The notes beneath the pieces were generated by a model. The model saw nothing but the letters and a program-made list of their open reading frames with translations. It did no database searches and was not told the DNA's origin. From Verrucomicrobiota bacterium (GTDB lineage Bacteria; Verrucomicrobiota; Verrucomicrobiia; Opitutales; Opitutaceae): a DNA stretch of 17,463 nt. A program made the position numbers and the translations under genes. Shown here in pieces: positions 7,327 to 14,867 of this stretch; positions within the stretch are counted from its first letter, which is position 1; every line of letters begins with the position of its first letter. Location of the stretch: NCBI GenBank assembly GCA_023391285.1, contig JAEWBF010000070.1, positions 1 to 17,463 on the forward strand, written 5' to 3'.

Positions 7327-8466
7327 TCACTCCTGCTCGCTCGAGAGCAGGCCAAAATACCGCGCCGCCGCCCGCCGATCCTGATCCGAAAGTCGTCCCG
7401 CCACTTCCTGCATCACATGCGCATACGGCCCGCCTCCGCGCCGTTCGTCTTTGAACAGCTTCAACTGCAGCTCGAGATAGCCTTCCGATAGCCCGACCAG
7501 CGACGGATACGCCGGCTTCGTTCGCGTTCCTTTTGGACCGTGACACTCCACGCACGCCGGCACGCGTTTCTCCGGAATCCCGCGCAACGCAATCTCCTCC
7601 CCCCTCCGCCACAGTTCATCTTCCTCCCTTCCTGTCTCGTTCTCATCCACCGCGACTCGCTCCGCCCGCGCCGCTCCCGGCCGCAACTCCGCATAATACG
7701 TCGCCAGATTCGCAATCAACTCCTCCGTCAGCCCCGCTGCCACCGGCTCCATGATCCCGCTGTGCCGCGCGCCTTCCGCATACGCCGCGAGCGCATCTTC
7801 CAAATACTCCCGACGCTGCCCCGCCAATTGTGGAAACGCTTCTCCGCCCCGTCCTTTTCCATCGACACCATGACACCGCGCGCAGGTCCGCGCGACTTCA
7901 GCCGGCGGCGTCGGCCCGATGTCCGGCGGCGCCATGGTCTGCATCGCCGGCACCGGCGAAATCTCTCCATGCACCAGCTGACGATACCCTTCGTCATCAA
8001 GTTCTGGATACTTCACGAGAAATGCCACCATCGCCCACACCTCGTCGTCCCGGTGCTGCGACGGCCACGCCGGCATTCCCGTAAACTTGATCCCGTGCTT
8101 CACCACCTGAAACAGCTTTCGCGGATTCGACTCGCGTATCCGTTCCGCCAATTCAGGCGCCTTCGGCGTCATCGCCTGCGCAATCCGCGGCTGCGGCCGT
8201 CCCGGCGCGCCATGACACGAACGACAACCCGTTTCATAATGTCCCGCCCCTTTCAGAATCATGGCTGCATCGTCCAACCGCGGCACCTTCGTTCCCAAAC
8301 TATGCGTCGCCGTGGATCGGCTCATGCTGAACCGCAAAAACCACTCCGTCACTGCCCAGTGCCCCGAACTCGCCTTGATCGGAATGATCCCGCTCGCCGC
8401 CACGAGAAACCCGCCCACCGCCAGCACACCGGCGACGATCGTGCCTCGCCAAATCCACCGCTTCAT
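7327..8466 (-). CDS. Membrane-anchored cytochrome c with three haem-binding sites
   Basis: The 379-residue product begins with a basic segment and one membrane helix (about 7-24), then a periplasmic part with three c-type haem motifs: CRSCH (81-85), CARCH (195-199) and CVECH (305-309). Likely distal Met ligands are M131 (FTGMPAW), M239 (SGIMEP) and M352. The spacing indicates three class I cytochrome c domains of about 100 residues each, the last two resembling c4/c553-like domains. As the last gene of the oxidase operon it is a good candidate electron carrier between a quinol:cytochrome c reductase and the caa3 oxidase; this is inference. Its ATG overlaps the ctaG stop (ATGA, 8463-8466). The final codons contain a seven-pair hairpin (7332-7351). 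The helix is probably an uncleaved anchor, as no clear cleavage site is seen. Confidence 0.88.
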   Translation of the reverse strand: MKRWIWRGTIVAGVLAVGGFLVAASGIIPIKASSGHWAVTEWFLRFSMSRSTATHSLGTKVPRLDDAAMILKGAGHYETGCRSCHGAPGRPQPRIAQAMTPKAPELAERIRESNPRKLFQVVKHGIKFTGMPAWPSQHRDDEVWAMVAFLVKYPELDDEGYRQLVHGEISPVPAMQTMAPPDIGPTPPAEVARTCARCHGVDGKGRGGEAFPQLAGQRREYLEDALAAYAEGARHSGIMEPVAAGLTEELIANLATYYAELRPGAARAERVAVDENETGREEDELWRRGEEIALRGIPEKRVPACVECHGPKGTRTKPAYPSLVGLSEGYLELQLKLFKDERRGGGPYAHVMQEVAGRLSDQDRRAAARYFGLLSSEQE

Positions 8467-9098
8467 CGCGCCGCCTCCTTCCGCGCCACACTCCCGCGCA
8501 ACAGTCCCGCCGTCAGCCACACGCCTCCCACCAAATACGACACCCCTCCCACCAACAACATGATCGCTCCGCCGAGATGTTGATCCTCCAGCGGCGACAT
8601 GCCCCCGAGTTCAACCATGTGCACATACAAGGCCCGCGGCGTCAGCGCGAGCAACGCGCCCAACAAGGTCATGTGCATCGAGGTCAACAACAGCGCCGCG
8701 ATTCCCGCTCCCACGCGATCGCCGCGTCGCTCTTCACTCCCGCCAAAAGCCGACAACCACACCGCCAGTCCCGCCGCCAGAAACGCCCCTTGCTCCACCG
8801 CGAACCCACCCGACACCCGCCGCGCGAAATGATGCAGCGCCGGCGCATGCCACGACCACACGATCACCAATTCCACCACCGACAACGGAATCGGCGGAAA
8901 CCACCGCGGCGCCCGCGCCACCGGATCGCATCGCGTGCCCGCCACCCCCAGCGCAATGAGCGGCGCCGCCACCGCCACCACGCCCATGTGCATCGTCATG
9001 TGCGCCGAAAACGATGCCCGCGCCAGCTCCGGCAGCGGCCCCAACCACACCGCCGCCAGCGTCATCAGTCCCAGAAACATGAATACACGGCGCTTCAT
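8463..9098 (-). CDS. ctaG: Cytochrome c oxidase assembly factor CtaG (caa3-type)
   Basis: The 211-residue membrane protein belongs to the Caa3_CtaG family, which is needed for assembly of the CuB site in caa3 oxidases and is unrelated to the Cox11 proteins also called CtaG. Seen: HMTMHMGVVAVAAPLIALG (33-51), WSWHAPALHHFA (79-90), TSMHMTLLGALLALTP and the hallmark MSPLEDQHLGGAIM near the C terminus. Several His and Met residues lie in membrane segments and may handle copper. There are about six hydrophobic helices. It overlaps by ATGA on both sides, with the small membrane protein upstream and the triheme cytochrome downstream, so it is the fourth gene of the oxidase operon. Start ATG at 9098; the frame left of it is shadow. 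Confidence 0.9.
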   Translation of the reverse strand: MKRRVFMFLGLMTLAAVWLGPLPELARASFSAHMTMHMGVVAVAAPLIALGVAGTRCDPVARAPRWFPPIPLSVVELVIVWSWHAPALHHFARRVSGGFAVEQGAFLAAGLAVWLSAFGGSEERRGDRVGAGIAALLLTSMHMTLLGALLALTPRALYVHMVELGGMSPLEDQHLGGAIMLLVGGVSYLVGGVWLTAGLLRGSVARKEAAR

Positions 9099-9493
9099 CG
9101 GCAGTCCTCGAAAAACACCACCACCATCGCCGCAAACACCACCGCCACCGCGCTCAACGCCGCCAGCAAGGTCGTCGCAAATCCCAAAAACCGATGCCGA
9201 TCGCCCGGCGTGTCGAAATCGTGCGGCAGCGACTCCGACCCAAATCGATGCCGCCGCAATCCGCCAAAACCGTTCCAAGCGATTCCGATCAGCGCGGCCA
9301 CCGTATAAATCGCAATCGCCCACCGCACCGGCTCCAGCGACCCAAACCGCGGCGCATACTTCGCGCACCAGATCGCCGCCGTCACGTAACACGCCATGAA
9401 GTGCACCGCCCAAATCGTCGGCGACACGATCAACCGCCACAGGCTCTCCTTCTCTTCGTGCGGCGCTTCTTTCATCGTCGTCCCCGTTTTCAT
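9095..9493 (-). CDS. Unnamed 132-residue membrane protein of the caa3 oxidase operon
   Basis: I recognise no named family. After a short charged N terminus (EEKESLWR) there are three hydrophobic segments at about 23-45, 56-76 and 103-127. Segment one has PTIWAVHF (26-33) and TAAIWCAK (38-45), with a His and two Cys in or near the membrane; these could bind metal or haem, but that is a guess. Between segments two and three lies a polar loop rich in Arg, His and Asp. The start at 9493 is favoured because its ATGA overlaps the oxidase stop like the other junctions; MKEAP at 9475 is an alternative. Its place between the catalytic subunit and ctaG argues for a role as a small oxidase subunit or assembly helper. 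Confidence 0.8.
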   Translation of the reverse strand: MKTGTTMKEAPHEEKESLWRLIVSPTIWAVHFMACYVTAAIWCAKYAPRFGSLEPVRWAIAIYTVAALIGIAWNGFGGLRRHRFGSESLPHDFDTPGDRHRFLGFATTLLAALSAVAVVFAAMVVVFFEDCR

Positions 9494-12030
9494 TTCACCA
9501 GCGGAAATCCCGCGATTGTCCCCACCGTGATCAACGCCGTCACCGCGACGAAATGCCAAAACAGCACCACATTGTGGATATCGATGTCGTAACGCGCCGT
9601 CATCTTCCCCGCCAACCGCCGCGCGAAACAATACCCCTGCATCAACGCCCCCGTCGCCGCATGCAGCATCGTCCAGATCGCCAGCAGCCACACGATCGCA
9701 TCGTAAACATGCCGCGTCGGATCCATTCCCGTGAGCCACGGCCCCGCCAACATCGCCGCCCCGCCCGCCAACGCCAGCAACCACGCAAATCCCATCCCCG
9801 CATAAAACATCCCCGCGCGATCCACCGTATTCCACCGCCGCGCCAGCATCGTAAACACCCACGCCGCCAACAACAGCCCCAGCGCCACCACCGGCCAAAA
9901 CACGCCCGGGCCTTTCGCATCCTCCGGCGGGAATTCCTCGTGAATCGTCCAGTAGAAGAAATAGGCAAAGATCAACGACACGAACGCCGTCAGCACCGCC
10001 AGCATCGTGATCAGCATCGCCCACCATCCCACCGAGGTGACGCCCGAATTATACAGCGGCAGTGTCACGCCCAGCCCGACATACTTTTCCTTTTTCTCCG
10101 GCACCACTGCCGTGCTCGTCCACAGCCAATACAGAATCACCCCAACTCCCACGACCAAGCTGATCGTCGCTGGCACCCACAAATAAAACGTCCCCAGGAT
10201 AAAAAAACCGCCGAGCGTCACCGCCGCGAACAGCGGCACATAACTCGGCCCCGGCAGCCGTAAACATTGAGCCGGCTTCGCATCGATCACCGTCGTCACC
10301 AGCGTCTCGCGTTTTCCCTCTTCCGCGTCCGACAAATAAAACCGCCCCTCATCCACATCCCTCAAAAAATTCGGCTGATCCCACAGCGGATAACGGCTGT
10401 CGATTTCCGGAATCGACCGCACGCCCCAGTTCTCCGGCGGCAATTTCGGCATCCACTCCAACGTCCCCGCGCCCCACGGATTTCGCGGCGCCACCGGCTC
10501 CTTCTTCTTCGGCCGCACGATGTCCCACGTCACCACCGCGATGCCCGCCGCGAGCACGAACGCGCCGATCGTCGACACCATGTTCAGCCAGTCGAAGCCC
10601 AAACCTTCCGGATACGTGAACACCCGCCGCGGCATCCCGCGCAGCCCGGTGAAATGCATCGGCATGAAGGTCACGTTGAATCCCACGAACATCAGCCAGA
10701 ACGCGATCTTCCCCAGCCGGTCCGACAGCTTCTTTCCATTCAGCAGCGGAAAGAAATAGTAACACCCGCCCACGATCGGAAACACCGCCCCGCCGATCAG
10801 CACGTAATGCAGATGCGCCACGATGAAGAACGAGTCGTGCGCCTGAAAATCAAATGACGCCAGCGCCACCATCACGCCCGTCAATCCACCGATGATGAAC
10901 GACGCCAGCCCGCCCGTGCAGAACAACATCGGCACCGACTTCACCATTTTTCCCGCGGCGATCGTCGCAATGAAACAGAAAATCTGCACGCCCGTCGGAA
11001 TCGCCACCGCCTCCGACGCCGCCGAGAACAACGCCAGCGAGATCCCCGGCAATCCGGTCGTGAACATGTGATGCACCCACAGCCCGAAGCTGATGAATCC
11101 CGTCCCCACCGCCGCCAACACGATCCAGCCGTATCCAACAATGGGACGCCGCGCAAAGGTCGGCACGATCATCGCGATAATCGCCACCGACGGCAGAAAA
11201 ATGATATAAACTTCCGGATGCCCGAATAACCAAAACAGGTGCTGCCACAGCACCGGATCGCCGCCGCCGTTCGGATCGAAAAACGGCCAGCCAAACGCCC
11301 GTTCCAGCTCCAGCAGCATGCTGCCCGCGATCAACGGCGGAAACGCAAACAACACCATCGCCGCCGCCACCAGCACATACCAGCAATACAGCGGTATCAG
11401 ATTGATCCGCATCCCCGGCGGCCGGCACTTCAACGTCCCCACGATCAACTCCACCGCCGCCGCAATCGCCGCGATTTCGATAAACGAAAATCCCAACAAC
11501 CACATGTCCGCGCCCGTTCCCGGCTGATAACCCGACGTCAGCGGCGGATACATGAACCATCCGCCTTTCGGCGCCGCGTTGAAAAACAACGACCCCGACA
11601 AAAACACGCCGCCCAACAGAAAACACCAAAACCCAAACGCCGACAGCCGCGGAAACGGCAGATCGCGCGCCCCCAGCATCTGCGGCAAGAAGATCACCGC
11701 GATCGATTCGAACACCGGAATCGCGAACAAGAACATCATCACCGATCCATGCACGGTGAAGATCTGATTGTAGGCGTCCGCCGTCAGAAAATCGTTCTCC
11801 GGCACCGCGAGTTGCATCCGTATCAGCAAAGCCAGCACACCCGCGAAGAGGAAAAAGATGAACGCGAGCCCGGTATACCACACGCCCACGATCGTGTTGT
11901 TCACCGCCGACCAATAACGCCACCCCGTCGGCGCCTCCCACGCCTTCCGCAGCCGGTCCTCCTGCGCGCGTCGCAATTCCAACGGCGGCGCCTCTTTCAA
12001 CGGCTCGGGATCATCCGGATGCGTTTTCAT
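9490..12030 (-). CDS. ctaD: Cytochrome c oxidase subunit I-III fusion (caa3-type, haem-copper)
   Basis: The 846-residue polytopic protein joins subunit I (about 1-560) to a subunit III-like part (about 590-846), reducing O2 to water and pumping protons. Ligands seen: H94 (haem a), H271 with E273 and Y275 in GHPEVY (CuB, D-channel Glu, cross-linked Tyr), H320-H321 (CuB), H406 (haem a3) and H408 (haem a) in AHLHY, and the RR pair at 468-469. D123 at the D-channel mouth is kept. The K-channel motif, normally TGxK, reads TGVQ (346-349). The linker 505-590 is polar, with NPWGAGTLEW typical of CtaD tails. The C-terminal part has about seven helices, two (597-615, 619-640) before the core resembling subunit III. 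It starts with ATG overlapping the ctaC stop and ends overlapping the next gene. Confidence 0.96.
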   Translation of the reverse strand: MKTHPDDPEPLKEAPPLELRRAQEDRLRKAWEAPTGWRYWSAVNNTIVGVWYTGLAFIFFLFAGVLALLIRMQLAVPENDFLTADAYNQIFTVHGSVMMFLFAIPVFESIAVIFLPQMLGARDLPFPRLSAFGFWCFLLGGVFLSGSLFFNAAPKGGWFMYPPLTSGYQPGTGADMWLLGFSFIEIAAIAAAVELIVGTLKCRPPGMRINLIPLYCWYVLVAAAMVLFAFPPLIAGSMLLELERAFGWPFFDPNGGGDPVLWQHLFWLFGHPEVYIIFLPSVAIIAMIVPTFARRPIVGYGWIVLAAVGTGFISFGLWVHHMFTTGLPGISLALFSAASEAVAIPTGVQIFCFIATIAAGKMVKSVPMLFCTGGLASFIIGGLTGVMVALASFDFQAHDSFFIVAHLHYVLIGGAVFPIVGGCYYFFPLLNGKKLSDRLGKIAFWLMFVGFNVTFMPMHFTGLRGMPRRVFTYPEGLGFDWLNMVSTIGAFVLAAGIAVVTWDIVRPKKKEPVAPRNPWGAGTLEWMPKLPPENWGVRSIPEIDSRYPLWDQPNFLRDVDEGRFYLSDAEEGKRETLVTTVIDAKPAQCLRLPGPSYVPLFAAVTLGGFFILGTFYLWVPATISLVVGVGVILYWLWTSTAVVPEKKEKYVGLGVTLPLYNSGVTSVGWWAMLITMLAVLTAFVSLIFAYFFYWTIHEEFPPEDAKGPGVFWPVVALGLLLAAWVFTMLARRWNTVDRAGMFYAGMGFAWLLALAGGAAMLAGPWLTGMDPTRHVYDAIVWLLAIWTMLHAATGALMQGYCFARRLAGKMTARYDIDIHNVVLFWHFVAVTALITVGTIAGFPLVK

Positions 12031-13028
12031 TCAAGTGACTCCAAATACGCCACGAGCGCTCCGAGTTCCTCGCGCGGCAGCATTCCAAAATGCGGCATCA
12101 ACACACCGGGCTTCACCTTGTCCGTTTCCGTTATCCACCGCGCAAATCCCTCCGCGTCATTCTTCATAATCCCCGCGCCCAGCGTTCGCCGCCCGCCCAC
12201 GTGCGTCAGATCCGGCCCGATCGTCGCCACCGCCTCCGTTCCGCGCACCGCATGACACGCCGCGCAGCCATTCGCAAAAAACGACTCCCGCCCCGCCATC
12301 GTCTCCGGCGTCGCCGGTTCGCTCGCCCCGGCGCGCTCCTTCGCGAGCCACGCCTCGAACTCCGCCTCCTCGCTCACCACCACGTCGAACGCCATCAACG
12401 CATGCGAGTCGCCGCAAAACTCCGCGCACACGCCGCGAAACACGCCCGTCCGCGTCGGCTCCAGCAACAGTCGCGTCGTCCGACCCGGAATCATGTCCAT
12501 CTTCCCGCCGAGCGACGGAATCCAGAACGAGTGAATCACATCCGGGCTGTCCAACGTGAACTCCACCGCCCGCCCCACCGGCAGCCGCACCTCGTTCGCC
12601 AATTCCACAAATTCGCCTTCCGCCACTTCATACCGCACGCGCCACCACCACTGCTCGCCGACCACGTGCACCCGCAACGCCCCTTCCGGCGCCGGCCGAA
12701 TCAACTCGGGCATTCCGCCCAATCCATAACTCAACAATCCCGCCAACACCACCGTCGGCACCACCGCCCCGCCGCCGATGATATACAACCGCGCCTGCCG
12801 CTCCGTCTGCTTCGAAACGCGTCCGCGCATCGCCGACATCGCCAGCCACGCCACGCCGATCCACACCACCACCGTCCCGCCCGCCATCCACCAAAACAAA
12901 TCCGCAATCATCTCCGCCCCGCGCCCCGCCGGCTCCAACGCCGACTGCCGCCCGCTGCATCCGCCCAAAACCATCACCGCCGCGCTCACGGGCAAAATTC
13001 GCCACTCGCGCCGCCACCGCGTCCTCAC
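12027..13028 (-). CDS. ctaC: Cytochrome c oxidase subunit II with fused cytochrome c (CtaC, lipoprotein)
   Basis: Taken from the GTG at 13028, the product has 333 residues. It opens with a basic lipoprotein signal ending in LGGC (lipid Cys C24), then two membrane helices (about 42-66, 82-104). The cupredoxin domain carries the aromatic EQWWWR (125-130), VIHSFWIP (H166) and the CuA loop GVCAEFCGDSHALM (ligands C201, E203, C205, H209, M212). A class I cytochrome c follows with CAACH (255-259) and a likely Met ligand in LMPHFGM (310-316). Electrons pass from the fused haem to CuA and on to subunit I. An upstream in-frame GTG at 13112 would add 28 residues before the signal and is unlikely. The stop overlaps the ctaD start (ATGA), making this the first structural gene of the operon. 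Confidence 0.93.
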   Translation of the reverse strand: MRTRWRREWRILPVSAAVMVLGGCSGRQSALEPAGRGAEMIADLFWWMAGGTVVVWIGVAWLAMSAMRGRVSKQTERQARLYIIGGGAVVPTVVLAGLLSYGLGGMPELIRPAPEGALRVHVVGEQWWWRVRYEVAEGEFVELANEVRLPVGRAVEFTLDSPDVIHSFWIPSLGGKMDMIPGRTTRLLLEPTRTGVFRGVCAEFCGDSHALMAFDVVVSEEAEFEAWLAKERAGASEPATPETMAGRESFFANGCAACHAVRGTEAVATIGPDLTHVGGRRTLGAGIMKNDAEGFARWITETDKVKPGVLMPHFGMLPREELGALVAYLESLE

Positions 13029-13166
13029 ACGCGACCGCGGCGCCTGTAATCCAACCCTCGCGGCATCGAGGATTCGCGGCGACTCACCCTGCTTCGAGAT
13101 CACCGCCCACACCGTCAGTCGCGAGCGGACTGCGTTCCCTCCCGGGAAAACTTTGCCGCGCCCCGC
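13029..13166 (-). promoter_or_regulatory. Leader/promoter region of the caa3 operon with small hairpin
   Basis: This 138-base gap between the receiver gene and ctaC should hold the operon promoter unless the receiver gene is cotranscribed. A short hairpin is visible, CCTCG (13056-13060) with CGAGG (13067-13071), about 28 bases before the proposed GTG. No convincing -35/-10 or Shine-Dalgarno sequence was found. Confidence 0.3.
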
Positions 13167-13574
13167 TTACGAATGTTTCCGCGCCCGCAAAACGTCCGTG
13201 ATCACCTGCCCGATCTCCGCATACCTCGCAAAATCGATCAACTTCGTCACCCCCGCCTCCGCCGCCGCTTGGTCGAAATCCGGATGCCCCGTCACCATCA
13301 CAATCGGAAGCTCCGGCTGCCGCTCGCGAATGCGCCGCGTCAAGTCCAGTCCGCTGACTCCGGCCATGCGATTGTCCGTGATTACGACGTCCACGACATT
13401 CCCTTCCAATTCCTGAATCGCCTGCTCACCGCCGGGGCATTCGTAAATCACCACCTGCGGGAACGTCCGCCGCAGGAACCGGGCGAGGAGCATCCGCTTC
13501 TGCTCTTCATCATCCACAATCATCACCCGCGGCCCGCTCACTGCACTGGAGACAGCATTGGGGAACGAATCCAC
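13167..13574 (-). CDS. Stand-alone response regulator receiver (REC) protein
   Basis: The 135-residue product is a single CheY-like receiver domain with no output domain. Seen: the acidic pair in VMIVDDEE (D21, D22), the phosphoacceptor Asp in VVITDNRM (D67), the switch Thr in VMVTGHP (T95), and a Lys in GVTKLIDF that matches the conserved Lys although the usual following Pro is Leu. The start is GTG at 13574; an in-frame TGA four codons upstream rules out a longer form. No histidine kinase is in the window. It precedes the caa3 operon on the same strand by 138 bases, so it may relay a signal relevant to the oxidase, but proximity is the only support. It is divergent from the SDR gene (174-base gap). 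Confidence 0.87.
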   Translation of the reverse strand: MDSFPNAVSSAVSGPRVMIVDDEEQKRMLLARFLRRTFPQVVIYECPGGEQAIQELEGNVVDVVITDNRMAGVSGLDLTRRIRERQPELPIVMVTGHPDFDQAAAEAGVTKLIDFARYAEIGQVITDVLRARKHS

Positions 13575-13748
13575 GAATTCTGTTCATAGCGCCCCGATGC
13601 GTTTCCGCCAGCCAATAACTGCAATGTAATGCCAAAACTGTGACAGGGTTCCGACTTGCGCGATGCTCCTCCCGCCCGGACGCACTCTCATCCCCCATTC
13701 CGCCCGCCGCCCCATGGCTCGTTCGCTGCAGTCGATCTAACTTCGGCC

Positions 13749-14777
13749 ATGCCCGCGTCTCCTCCTCGTCCCGCCCGCCGCGAAGTCGTCGTCATCACTG
13801 GAGCATCCGCCGGTGTCGGTCGCGCGACCGCCCGCGAATTCGCCCGCCGCGGCGCCTGCCTCGGTCTGCTCGCCCGCGGCCACGACCGTCTCGAAGCCAC
13901 ACAGCACGAGGTCGAGGAACTCGGCGGCCGCGCCGTGATCCTCTCCGGCGACGTCGCGGATCCCCAAAGCACCGAGCAACTCGCCGAACTCACCGAGCGC
14001 CACTTCGGCCCGATCGACATTTGGATCAACAACGCCATGGCCTCCGTGTATTCGCGAATCGCCGACATGCCGGCGGAGGAATTCAAGCGCGTCACCGACG
14101 TCACCTACCTCGGCTATGTTTACGGCACGCAGGCCGCGCTCCGTCGCATGCTCCCGCGCAACCGCGGCGCCATTGTCCAAATCGGATCCTCCCTCGCTTA
14201 TCGCAGCATCCCCTACCAATCCGCGTATTGCGCCGCCAAATACGCCATCCGCGGCTTCACCGATTCGCTCCGTTCCGAACTGATCGCCGATCGAAAAAAG
14301 ATCCGGCTCACCATGGTCCAGCTGCCCGCGATCAACACGCCGCAATTCGCGTGGGTCAAAAGCCGCCTCCCGCAAAAAGCGAAACCGCCCGCGCCGATCT
14401 ACCAGCCCGAAGTCGCCGCCCGCACGATTTATTGGGCCGCTCACCAAAACCGGCGCGAGGTCTATCTCGGCATCAACACCGTCGTCGGCATCAAGCTCAA
14501 CAAACTCTGGCCCGGCTTTCTCGACCGCTATCTCGTCGGCCGCTCGTTCGGAGAAACGCACGAGCCGCGCGACCCCAACCAACCGGATAATTTGTGGAAT
14601 CCCGCCCCCGGCCCGTGGGGCGCTCATGGCCCCTTCGACCGCGACGCCGAAGAGCACTCGCTCCAAATCGAGCTTTCCAAGCGCCGCGCCACCGCCTCTC
14701 TCGTCGCCCTCGGCCTCGCCGCTCTCACCGCCGTCTGGTGGCAATCCCATCCCCCCCGCCCCCACTCCCCCATGTAG
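13749..14777 (+). CDS. SDR family oxidoreductase with C-terminal membrane segment
   Basis: The 342-residue product is a classical short-chain dehydrogenase/reductase with a Rossmann fold. Seen: nucleotide motif TGASAGVGRA (17-26), GDVAD (67-71), NNAM (94-97, where NNAG is usual), S147 in IGSSLAY, and Y160-xxx-K164 in SAYCAAK. An Arg after the glycine motif region (R43, R47) would fit NADP(H). Classical SDRs are about 250 residues; here a further 90 follow, with a Pro/Asn/Trp-rich stretch (270-295) and a hydrophobic helix near 315-331 close to the end, suggesting a tail anchor. The substrate is unknown. The start at MPASPP is chosen because the open frame further left is Pro-rich and unlike the family. 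It converges on the ThDP enzyme gene. Confidence 0.9.
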   Translation: MPASPPRPARREVVVITGASAGVGRATAREFARRGACLGLLARGHDRLEATQHEVEELGGRAVILSGDVADPQSTEQLAELTERHFGPIDIWINNAMASVYSRIADMPAEEFKRVTDVTYLGYVYGTQAALRRMLPRNRGAIVQIGSSLAYRSIPYQSAYCAAKYAIRGFTDSLRSELIADRKKIRLTMVQLPAINTPQFAWVKSRLPQKAKPPAPIYQPEVAARTIYWAAHQNRREVYLGINTVVGIKLNKLWPGFLDRYLVGRSFGETHEPRDPNQPDNLWNPAPGPWGAHGPFDRDAEEHSLQIELSKRRATASLVALGLAALTAVWWQSHPPRPHSPM

Positions 14778-14794
14778 GGCGGGGTCTCCCGCCC
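14777..14794. repeat. Perfect 7-bp-stem palindrome at the SDR stop
   Basis: GGGCGGG (14777-14783) is perfectly complementary to CCCGCCC (14788-14794) with a GTCT loop. It begins on the last base of the TAG stop and lies in the 90-base convergent gap with the ThDP enzyme gene. It may act as a bidirectional transcript end, but no T run follows on either strand. Confidence 0.6.
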
Positions 14795-14867
14795 CCGCCG
14801 CGAAAACTTCCGTCGTAACTTTCCAGCAAATCCTCCCCCGGCCCACCGCCGCGCCTTCTCGCCCCCC

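Noticed and set aside
7332..7351. Seven-pair hairpin as terminator of the oxidase operon
   Set aside because: It lies within the last codons of the triheme cytochrome and has no following T run, so coding constraint explains it as well.
13029..13112. Longer CtaC starting at an in-frame GTG at 13112
   Set aside because: It would put 28 unrelated residues ahead of a complete lipoprotein signal peptide; the GTG at 13028 gives a normal signal.
13620..13635. Sigma-54-like promoter (TTGGCA...TTGCA, minus strand) upstream of the receiver gene
   Set aside because: GG and GC are nine bases apart instead of the strict ten, so it should not function as a sigma-54 site.
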